From: Bacteroides sp. MSB163
Lineage (GTDB): Bacteria; Bacteroidota; Bacteroidia; Bacteroidales; Bacteroidaceae
Reading direction: 5' to 3'
Assembly: GCF_036416795.1 (NCBI RefSeq)
Contig: NZ_CP143867.1
Span: 2,906,001-2,970,000, forward strand
DNA length: 64,000 bases
A program made the position numbers and the translations under genes. How positions within the stretch are numbered: position 1 is the first letter of the stretch; each line of letters begins with the position of its first letter. Of this stretch, positions 16,454 through 23,152 are shown in pieces. The notes beneath the pieces were generated by a model. That model was not told the origin of the DNA. It searched no databases and was given only the letters and a program-made list of their open reading frames with translations.

Positions 16454-17326
16454 ATGATGAAATATTTTGCAGTTTTGTTATTAACCCTGTCTGTATTGTC
16501 TTGCATAGATGTTAGACAAAATAAGCTTGAGAATCTGTTAGAGAAATGGATGGATTATGAAGTTAAATTTCCTATAACTTCCATTTTTACAATACAGGGG
16601 AGAGATACAGTGGATTTTTATATGAGTGGTGATTACAAGATTGTGACGTATATTGATACTATAGGATGTACCAGTTGTAAATTACGGTTGTCGGACTGGA
16701 AGAAATTTATGAATGTGGTTGATTCTATAAAAGAGGATTCGGTTAAGTTCTTGTATTATTTTGCGCCCAAAAAGAATCAGGAGGTATATAGTGTGTTAAG
16801 AACTGAAAAGTTTGTTTATCCTGTTTGCATTGATGAAAAAGATTCGTTGAATATATTGAATAAGTTTCCTTCTGAAATGGAGTATCAGACTTTTTTGTTA
16901 GATAGAGATAATAAGATTATAGCAATTGGAAATCCTATTTATAATTCAAAAGTTAAAGATTTATATTTGAAGATTATTCAGGGAAAAGAATTTACGCAGA
17001 TGAATGAAGATACAGGTCTGATGACAGAAGCCAGTATTGACTATACATCCTTATCCTTGGGTAATTTTGACTGGGAAAAAGAGCAAAAAGCAGTTTTTAC
17101 ATTGAAAAATACAGGTAATAAACTATTAGTCATTGATGCAGTTTCAACATCCTGCGGCTGTACTTCCGTTGATTATTCCAAAGAACCCATTCGTCCGGGA
17201 AATTCTATATCACTGAATGTGACGTATAAGGCAGATCATCCCGAACATTTTGATAAAACTATAACAGTATATTGCAATGCAGAATCTTCTCCTGTTGTTT
17301 TGAGAATAACCGGCGATGCAGAATAA
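16454..17326 (+). CDS. Thioredoxin-like plus DUF1573 lipoprotein
   Basis: The protein has 290 residues and the lipoprotein signal ends LSVLSC (Cys about 17). Residues about 55-185 look like a thioredoxin fold with the redox pair C72-T-S-C75 in YIDTIGCTSCKLRLSDW. Residues about 197-290 are a DUF1573 Ig-like domain with VFTLKNTGNKLLVIDAV, STSCGCTSVDY, RPGNSISLNVTYKA and HFDKTITVYCN. The combination recurs in Bacteroidetes peptide/lipoprotein loci, and a role in handling disulfides of exported cysteine-rich products such as NVEALA peptide 2 is an inference. A degraded copy of its C-terminus lies at about 17840-17995. Very AT-rich codon use. Confidence 0.8.
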   Translation: MMKYFAVLLLTLSVLSCIDVRQNKLENLLEKWMDYEVKFPITSIFTIQGRDTVDFYMSGDYKIVTYIDTIGCTSCKLRLSDWKKFMNVVDSIKEDSVKFLYYFAPKKNQEVYSVLRTEKFVYPVCIDEKDSLNILNKFPSEMEYQTFLLDRDNKIIAIGNPIYNSKVKDLYLKIIQGKEFTQMNEDTGLMTEASIDYTSLSLGNFDWEKEQKAVFTLKNTGNKLLVIDAVSTSCGCTSVDYSKEPIRPGNSISLNVTYKADHPEHFDKTITVYCNAESSPVVLRITGDAE

Positions 17327-17347
17327 GATAACATAAATGAAATACTT

Positions 17348-17695
17348 ATGAAGAAACATGGTATCCTATTAATAGTCTGTTTCTTTTTGATATTGGCTTC
17401 CTGTACTAAAAATAAGGTTGGTCCTTCCTTAGAAGATATTCTATCAGCCAATCCCAAATTGCAGGTTGTTCTTGACAAATACCGAGATGATTCCTTGAAG
17501 TATAGGGCTGCTGTTTTTCTTATCGAAAACCTGCCTTTTCACTATAGCTATGAAGGTGAAGCTCTAAATGATTACCTAAAGCTTTTTGAACTTCATGGAA
17601 AAGGTACCATGTACCCAGATAAAGTGCTGGATTCCATTAAGCGCGCTTGCGGCTCTTTTCATTTATTCATGATAGTAAAGGAGCCATTGATGTAA
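17348..17695 (+). pseudogene. Truncated transglutaminase-type lipoprotein (N-terminal remnant)
   Basis: 115 codons with a lipoprotein signal MKKHGILLIVCFFLILASC. The next part, LEDILSANPKLQVVLDKY, then DDSLKYRAAVFLIENLPFHY, aligns with the N-terminus of the intact gene at 18038 (LEYALQFAGGNRGELEKVL, then YDAARFLIENMPQYY). Similarity ends near codon 100, where the frame runs into transposase-derived sequence and stops. It lacks the catalytic Cys/His region. It may still make a small lipoprotein, but it is most simply the stump of a second transglutaminase gene broken by an IS element. Confidence 0.7.
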
Positions 17696-17848
17696 TAGGT
17701 AATCTGAAAGGAAGATGTTCCAAACTTAGGAAGATTGTGGCTGATGGAGGATATAGAGATGAATTAATTGGGAATGTGAAGAAAGCGTTTGGCTGGGTAT
17801 TGGAAATTGTACTCAGGCCTGAGGAGGCAAAGAAGTTCACGGTATTTT
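17650..17848 (+). mobile_element. IS5-family-like transposase fragment
   Basis: In the frame from 17647 the translation contains FIHDSKGAIDVIGNLKGR and then KIVADGGYRDELIGNVKKAF followed by GWVLEIVLRPEEAKKFTV. These are hallmarks of the DDE transposases of the IS5 group (DSKGA block, then ADGGYRG, then the block before PKRWVVERTF). Only about 65 codons remain and no terminal inverted repeats are visible, so it is a relic. It sits between a truncated transglutaminase N-terminus and a truncated DUF1573 C-terminus. Confidence 0.75.
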
Positions 17849-17995
17849 AAAAAGCCTGTCAGGCCTAATGATAGTTTAGAGTTATGCGTTACGTATAAAG
17901 CGGAGCATCCGGAACATTTTGATAAAACCATAACTGTATATTGTAATACAGCATTTTCTCCTATTGTTTTGCGAATAATCGGCACAGCCCAATAG
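17840..17995 (+). pseudogene. DUF1573 C-terminal remnant
   Basis: The frame encodes FKKPVRPNDSLELCVTYKAE followed by HPEHFDKTITVYCN and ends IIGTAQ. It closely matches the C-terminus of the Trx/DUF1573 lipoprotein (RPGNSISLNVTYKADHPEHF and onward), in DNA as well as protein. The N-terminal part is missing and replaced by transposase sequence. It marks a second, deleted copy of the Trx/DUF1573 gene. Confidence 0.75.
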
Positions 17996-18037
17996 GGTAG
18001 ATGTTTCAAATAACGGATCAGAAATAAACATAGTAAG

Positions 18038-19921
18038 ATGGTTTGTAGATTAATAAAAAGATATTTGCTCGCATGTGTATTGCTGGTTATAATGTTACTT
18101 ACAGCTTGCGGTAGGGGAGACGGCCGGTTGGAATATGCATTGCAGTTTGCCGGAGGCAATCGGGGTGAACTGGAAAAAGTGCTTGTGTATTATAAGGACA
18201 GCGGGCAGAAATATGACGCAGCCCGTTTTTTGATAGAGAACATGCCGCAATATTATGAGCGGCGGGGGATACCTGTAGATTCGGGAAAGGCAGCGTTGGC
18301 AACGGTGGACTCGACGGGAATGGTACTTCCGGAACTTGTGCAACGCTGGGGACATCCCGATATGCAGGCATTGGAGAAGGTTTATGATGCACAAGTGATT
18401 ACGGCTGATTTCCTGATACGCAACATAGACCATGCGTTCGACTTATGGAAGCGGCGCCCTTGGAATAAGTACCTGCCTTTTGATGATTTTTGTGAGTTTA
18501 TTTTGCCTTATAGGATAGACGATGAGCCACTGGAAGAGTGGCGCGGACTTTACGGGAAGCGGTATGCTTTTCTGCTTGATTCCGTCTACAAAGGAACGGA
18601 TGTAGTGGAAGCCGCCGCCGCGGTGGGAAGATGCCTGAAAACGGAAGGGTTTGAGTATAACTGGGAGTTCGGGTTGCCGCACCTGGGGGCCTCTTTTCTG
18701 ATGGATCACCGCGCGGGAACCTGCGTGGATGCATGCGACCTCACCCTGTATACCATGCGTTCTCTAGGCATTCCGGTAGCCGTGGATTATTATGTATATA
18801 GCTCGGAAACACGGAAGGGACATACGTGGAACTCCGTGCGCGACACCACGGGAGCCTTCTGGGGCATGTGGGTGACAGCCAAGGAGTGGAAACGCGGACA
18901 GGTGTACCGTGACGGCCGGAAATCGGGCAAGATCTTTCGCAAGCGTTTCGGTACGCCCCGTTATATGGATGCCTCTGCCGACTACTTTCCCGATACGCTG
19001 AGGGTGAGGGTACCGGATAGAAGTCCGGATTATCTGTTTCTGGGCATCTTTCATCCTAAGGGGAGATGGGTGGTTGCCGATGTCGCGGAGGTACGTCGTG
19101 GCGAGGCGGTTTTTCCGCATGTGGAGTCTGATGCCATTTATGCGGTATTGGAGAAAAAGGAGGACGGCAGTTTCGCCACAGTGGACTATCCGTTTTATTT
19201 TGACGGGAAGAATCTCCATTTCTACATTCCCGACAAGGAACGCGAAGAGAAGGTCACTTTGTACCGCAAACATCCCCTGATGGGCTGGATAGGCATTTAT
19301 TTGGATGAGATCTGCGGTGGTCGCTTCGATTTTTCCGATACGGAGGATTTTAGGCATATAAAGTATACTTATCAGGTTCCGGACACCCCAAGAATCTGTT
19401 ACAATGAAGTGGTGCTTCCGCAACAGTTGAAATGTAGATACGTGCGATATCAGGCTATGGAATGGAAGAACACAAACATAGGCGAGTTGCTGTTCTGGGG
19501 AGGGGAGACAAGGTATTATCCTGAAACCGTTAAAGGAGCACCTGCGGAAAATCCGGTGAATGTGCAGGAGCGGATGTTTGATGATGATCCGTTGACTTAT
19601 TATAGTACGCGATTGCCGGGAGCCACCTTGCTGATGGATTTTGGAAAGCAGGTGGAAATGGATCGTTTTATCTTTATCCCTCGTAACGACGACAATTTTA
19701 TCCGCATTGGCGACACCTACGAGTTATATTACCATGACGGCAAGGACGGATGGGTTTCGTTAGGACGCAAAACGGCTTCAGCGCCGGAACTGGTCTATGA
19801 TAATATGCCTCGTGGAGCACTGTTCCATTTGCGTTGCTTGACACGTGGTGAAGAAGAACAGGTATTTCACATAAAAGATGGGAAACAAGTATTTATCAGT
19901 AATTTGAGTTATGTGAGATGA
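18038..19921 (+). CDS. Transglutaminase-like lipoprotein with C-terminal discoidin-like domain
   Basis: The protein has 627 residues; the signal LLACVLLVIMLLTAC carries lipobox LTA-C (about Cys 24). The transglutaminase/protease-like core has the nucleophile Cys 229 in HRAGTCVDACDLTLYTMRSL and His 262 in KGHTWNSVRDTTGAFWGMW; the acidic third residue is not obvious. A beta-rich middle (about 320-455) is followed by a C-terminal domain resembling F5/8-type carbohydrate-binding modules (about 460-627: KCRYVRYQAMEWKNTNIGEL, DDDPLTYYSTRLPGATLLMD). Such exported enzymes cut or cross-link peptides or glycopeptides. It is more GC-rich than the genes just upstream. LepB follows 40 bases later, so an operon is likely. 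Confidence 0.75.
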   Translation: MVCRLIKRYLLACVLLVIMLLTACGRGDGRLEYALQFAGGNRGELEKVLVYYKDSGQKYDAARFLIENMPQYYERRGIPVDSGKAALATVDSTGMVLPELVQRWGHPDMQALEKVYDAQVITADFLIRNIDHAFDLWKRRPWNKYLPFDDFCEFILPYRIDDEPLEEWRGLYGKRYAFLLDSVYKGTDVVEAAAAVGRCLKTEGFEYNWEFGLPHLGASFLMDHRAGTCVDACDLTLYTMRSLGIPVAVDYYVYSSETRKGHTWNSVRDTTGAFWGMWVTAKEWKRGQVYRDGRKSGKIFRKRFGTPRYMDASADYFPDTLRVRVPDRSPDYLFLGIFHPKGRWVVADVAEVRRGEAVFPHVESDAIYAVLEKKEDGSFATVDYPFYFDGKNLHFYIPDKEREEKVTLYRKHPLMGWIGIYLDEICGGRFDFSDTEDFRHIKYTYQVPDTPRICYNEVVLPQQLKCRYVRYQAMEWKNTNIGELLFWGGETRYYPETVKGAPAENPVNVQERMFDDDPLTYYSTRLPGATLLMDFGKQVEMDRFIFIPRNDDNFIRIGDTYELYYHDGKDGWVSLGRKTASAPELVYDNMPRGALFHLRCLTRGEEEQVFHIKDGKQVFISNLSYVR

Positions 19922-19961
19922 ATACCGGGAACTATAGTTTTGATTTTAATTTCATGGAGGG

Positions 19962-20852
19962 ATGAAGAGAAGTGCATCTTTGAAGAAAATCGTAAATAAG
20001 GGAATTGATCTTTTCCTTTGGTTCTGTGGCATTGTGGTATTGTGGCTGTTGGCGCAAGTCTTTTGTGTGACCTCGTTCCATATTCCAAGTGATTCGATGG
20101 AGCCGGCACTATTGGCTGGTGATGTGATATTGGTGGATAAACTAACGTATGGGGCAAGGCTCTTCAATGTGATGGATGCCGTTGCAGGAAAGCAAGTGGA
20201 GATAAAACGCTTGCTGGGAATGGGTGGAATGAGGAGGAATGATATAGTAGTCTTTAACTATCCTTGTCCTAAACAGTGGAAGCGGATTGAAATGGATGTG
20301 ATGCAGTATTATGTGAAACGGTGTGTTGCGTTGCCGGGAGATACGTTCCGCATTGTAAACGGACGCTATAAGGTGGATGGCTATGCCGGAACACTGGGGT
20401 ACGTGGATGCGCAGGACAGGTTCATGGCACTGATAAATGAACAGGCGCTTGCTGATGATGCAATCGGTGTGAGGGCATATCCCGAAGATTCTTTGATAAG
20501 ATGGACGGTGAAAGAGTTTGGGCCTCTGTATATTCCCAAATCAGGTGACGCCATCCCGATGGATGGACGCACTGTTAAACTTTATGGGAATATAGTGGAG
20601 TGGGAGCGGCAAGGAAACCTCCGTCATGAAGCGGGGAATGTGTATTTGGGCGATAGCCTTATTGCTGAATATCGTTTTTTAAAAAACTATTATTTCATGG
20701 CTGGAGATAGAGCTGAAAACTCAAAAGATTCCCGTTATTGGGGGCTGTTGCCAGAAGAATATATTGTTGGAAAGGCTGTCAGGATATGGAAATCAGTGGA
20801 TAAGAGGACGGATAGAGTGCGGTGGAATAGGATATTCAAAAAGATAGAATAA
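19962..20852 (+). CDS. lepB: Signal peptidase I (S26), accessory copy
   Basis: The protein has 296 residues. One N-terminal membrane helix is followed by the catalytic serine motif IPSDSMEPALLAGD (Ser 45), the general-base lysine in YYVKRCVALPGDTFRI (Lys 119) and the C-terminal box MAGDRAENSKDSRYWG. All are standard for type I signal peptidases, with an insertion between boxes C and E usual in Bacteroidetes. The reaction is removal of Sec signal peptides at the periplasmic face. Its place in the NVEALA/lipoprotein locus suggests a dedicated substrate set; a genome-wide housekeeping lepB would be expected elsewhere. The stop overlaps the start of the next gene by one base (TAATG), so the two are translationally coupled. 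Confidence 0.9.
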   Translation: MKRSASLKKIVNKGIDLFLWFCGIVVLWLLAQVFCVTSFHIPSDSMEPALLAGDVILVDKLTYGARLFNVMDAVAGKQVEIKRLLGMGGMRRNDIVVFNYPCPKQWKRIEMDVMQYYVKRCVALPGDTFRIVNGRYKVDGYAGTLGYVDAQDRFMALINEQALADDAIGVRAYPEDSLIRWTVKEFGPLYIPKSGDAIPMDGRTVKLYGNIVEWERQGNLRHEAGNVYLGDSLIAEYRFLKNYYFMAGDRAENSKDSRYWGLLPEEYIVGKAVRIWKSVDKRTDRVRWNRIFKKIE

Positions 20853-22534
20853 TGATAGGATGGACACATAAAATAAGAGAGGCTACAGTTGTTTTGCTAC
20901 AGTTTGTAGCTGTTTGCTCCTTGTTGAGTATGGTATGTGCGACAACTCCTGAACTGCCTGCAGGCGAAACCATCGGCCAATGGGTGTGGTTTGGAAAAGC
21001 TGTATTGGTTTCGACCGGTTGTATCACTGCTTCTTGTTTGCTACAACTTCTAGGAAAAGCTTCCTGGACAGATATTTTGTTTTTCCGGAATTTCTTTGTT
21101 CATGTGGCTTGGAGTTTGGTATTATTGGGGACTATTGAAGTCGTTTGGGGCTTGCGGCAATTATATGGATTTTCTGTTTCCGGGCATTCACGGTATGCAC
21201 TGACAGGCTCTTTCTTCAATCCCGGTCCGTATGGGGGATATTTAGCGATGATATTACCTGTTTGCCTGCATTTGTATTTACGTGTTTGTGAGTGGAAAAG
21301 CACAGATGTTCTTCATAAAATAGAAAAAGTGACGGCAGGGCTTGCCGGCATTCTCATCTTATGTGTACTACCGGCTACAATGAGCCGTTCTGCCTGGATT
21401 GCTGCTGCAATAAGCTGTGCATGGGTGGCGTATATGCATCGTGACAGACGTAAGTGGGGCGTATTGTGGCGGAGATATAAGAAACGTTACCTTACATGGG
21501 GAGTGGTCGGGCTTTTTGTTCTGATATTGGGAGGTGCTGGTATTTTCTTTTTGAAGCCTGACTCTGCCATGGGACGTCTGTTTATGTGGAAAATTACTTG
21601 TAAAGCTATCGTAGAACATCCTTGGGGATGTTATGAAGGATTTGCCTATGCCTATGGCGAAGCGCAGGAAAAATATTTTGGTAGCGGAGACTATGCTGTT
21701 TGGGAAGAGCGCGTGGCCGGAAGTCCGGAATATGCTTTCAATGAATATCTGGAACTGGCGTTAACAGCCGGAGTTATAATTTGTGTCATGTTCCTCTTGA
21801 CTATTGGGATAGTTCTGTGGTTAGGGACAAAATGGGGGCGTTATGAAATTTGCGGAGCACTCATATCCTTGCTTGTTTTCTCTTTTTCTTCTTATCCCAT
21901 GTATTTTCCGGTTTTCGTGGTAACCGGTATATGTCTGCTGTTTGCTTGTGGAGCCGGTGATGTGGGCGGAAAAATTCTTATTTGCAGCGCTTGTGCACTG
22001 ATATGGGTAGTGGGGCTTAACGGTAAATGGCAACGGGAGGAAGATGCATGCCGGGGTTGGGTGTATGCGAGGATGATTTATCATCAGGGAAATTATACTG
22101 CTGCCGATGAGGCTTACCGTAAGCTCTACCCGCAGTTGGAAGAAAGGGGGGAATTCTTATTTGAATATGGGCATAGTTTGCATAAGTCCGGTCGTTATGA
22201 TCAATCTAATTTGCTTCTGGAACAGGCTGTCTTATATAGTGCTGATCCAATGGTATTGAATATTATAGGTAAGAATTATCAGGAAATGCAATACTATGAA
22301 AAGGCTGAAACTTATTACCTGGCATCGGTCCGCCGGTTGCCGGGGCGGATTTATCCCTACTACCTGCTGGCAAAACTTTATGCGGAACCGGGCTATCGGA
22401 ATAGGGAGAAGTTTGAGAAGATGCAACGGATTGTATTGACTAAAGAGCCGAAAGTGCATTCCACCGCTATCAGGGAAATGAGGGGCGAAGTGGAAAAGAT
22501 AGGGAACGACTGGTGTAATACGAAGATTGAATAG
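20852..22534 (+). CDS. O-antigen ligase/polymerase-like membrane protein with TPR tail
   Basis: The protein has 560 residues. About ten to twelve hydrophobic helices cover the first 400, with the Wzy_C/WaaL-type features GSFFNPGPYGGYLAMILP, the conserved SRSAWIA, and NEYLELALTAGVI. The C-terminal about 150 residues are TPR-like (AADEAYRKLYPQLEE, YGHSLHKSGRYDQSN, NYQEMQYYEKAETYY). The family includes O-antigen polymerases, O-antigen ligases and PglL-type protein O-oligosaccharyltransferases. Sequence alone does not choose between them, but the surroundings (exported lipoproteins rich in D-S/T-hydrophobic tripeptides) favour protein glycosylation as a hypothesis. Coupled to lepB. Confidence 0.75.
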   Translation: MIGWTHKIREATVVLLQFVAVCSLLSMVCATTPELPAGETIGQWVWFGKAVLVSTGCITASCLLQLLGKASWTDILFFRNFFVHVAWSLVLLGTIEVVWGLRQLYGFSVSGHSRYALTGSFFNPGPYGGYLAMILPVCLHLYLRVCEWKSTDVLHKIEKVTAGLAGILILCVLPATMSRSAWIAAAISCAWVAYMHRDRRKWGVLWRRYKKRYLTWGVVGLFVLILGGAGIFFLKPDSAMGRLFMWKITCKAIVEHPWGCYEGFAYAYGEAQEKYFGSGDYAVWEERVAGSPEYAFNEYLELALTAGVIICVMFLLTIGIVLWLGTKWGRYEICGALISLLVFSFSSYPMYFPVFVVTGICLLFACGAGDVGGKILICSACALIWVVGLNGKWQREEDACRGWVYARMIYHQGNYTAADEAYRKLYPQLEERGEFLFEYGHSLHKSGRYDQSNLLLEQAVLYSADPMVLNIIGKNYQEMQYYEKAETYYLASVRRLPGRIYPYYLLAKLYAEPGYRNREKFEKMQRIVLTKEPKVHSTAIREMRGEVEKIGNDWCNTKIE

Positions 22535-22550
22535 GTTAATATGATATAAC

Positions 22551-22997
22551 ATGGTGGATATGGATACGTATAAGGATAGTTGGAATGCTTGTCTGCTGTA
22601 CCGCAATAAACAGTTGACAAAACAATTGAAGGATTATCAGAAGGCTTCGGCATTAGCCGGATGTTCTTCTTCTTTGATAGTGGCAATGGGGCAGTTGCTG
22701 TGTCTTCATCAAAAACCTGCTTATGGTATAGTCAAGGATGAGGCTGAATGGAGGGATCTGTTTATCGTCATAGACTTGTTTTATGGTGGGTGCCTGTCAG
22801 AAGAATTAGTGCCATTTCGTTTAAGTGCCCAGGAGTTGAGGTTGTGTTATCTGTTACGTGCTCACTTGGATAATAGGACAATCGCGCTTCTGTTTAATAT
22901 AGTTCCCCGGTCTGTATTGAAAGCAAAACAGCGCATTAAAAATAAGTTGGCATTATCAGCTACGGATAGTTTGGATAAGTATATACAACAATGCTGA
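22551..22997 (+). CDS. Orphan LuxR/sigma-region-4-type HTH protein
   Basis: The protein has 148 residues. The C-terminal about 55 residues (FRLSAQELRLCYLLRAHLDN, then TIALLFNIVPRSVLKAKQRI, then KNKLAL) have the tetrahelical HTH pattern of LuxR-type regulators (L-T-x-x-E, hydrophobic turn, S-V). The N-terminal about 95 residues are helical, lack an obvious receiver aspartate and are not recognised. It starts 16 bases after the membrane protein, so it is probably the last gene of that operon. Such stand-alone HTH proteins in Bacteroidetes resemble the C-terminal part of TPR-HTH regulators. Target unknown. Confidence 0.65.
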   Translation: MVDMDTYKDSWNACLLYRNKQLTKQLKDYQKASALAGCSSSLIVAMGQLLCLHQKPAYGIVKDEAEWRDLFIVIDLFYGGCLSEELVPFRLSAQELRLCYLLRAHLDNRTIALLFNIVPRSVLKAKQRIKNKLALSATDSLDKYIQQC

Positions 22998-23085
22998 TTG
23001 TCACTAATATAGATATCAATTCCGCCAACGCCTACTTGTAGTGAAATCATAGAAAGACTTCTTATTACAGTTAAATACGAATAAA

Positions 23086-23117
23086 TTTGCTCTAACCTTC
23101 AATTTATTCTATATTTG
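23086..23117 (+). promoter_or_regulatory. Promoter of the TPR histidine kinase
   Basis: A -33 TTTG at 23086-23089, a 20-base spacer and the -7 box TATATTTG at 23110-23117 make a full Bacteroides promoter. The predicted start is about 30 bases before the ATG. Confidence 0.75.
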
Positions 23118-23152
23118 CAACTTAAGTGACAAGTTCTTCAAATTGTCCGAAT

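Noticed and set aside
18842..18844. Asp 269 as the third catalytic residue of the transglutaminase-like protein
   Set aside because: It lies only seven residues after the catalytic His, closer than usual in the family, so I did not assign it.
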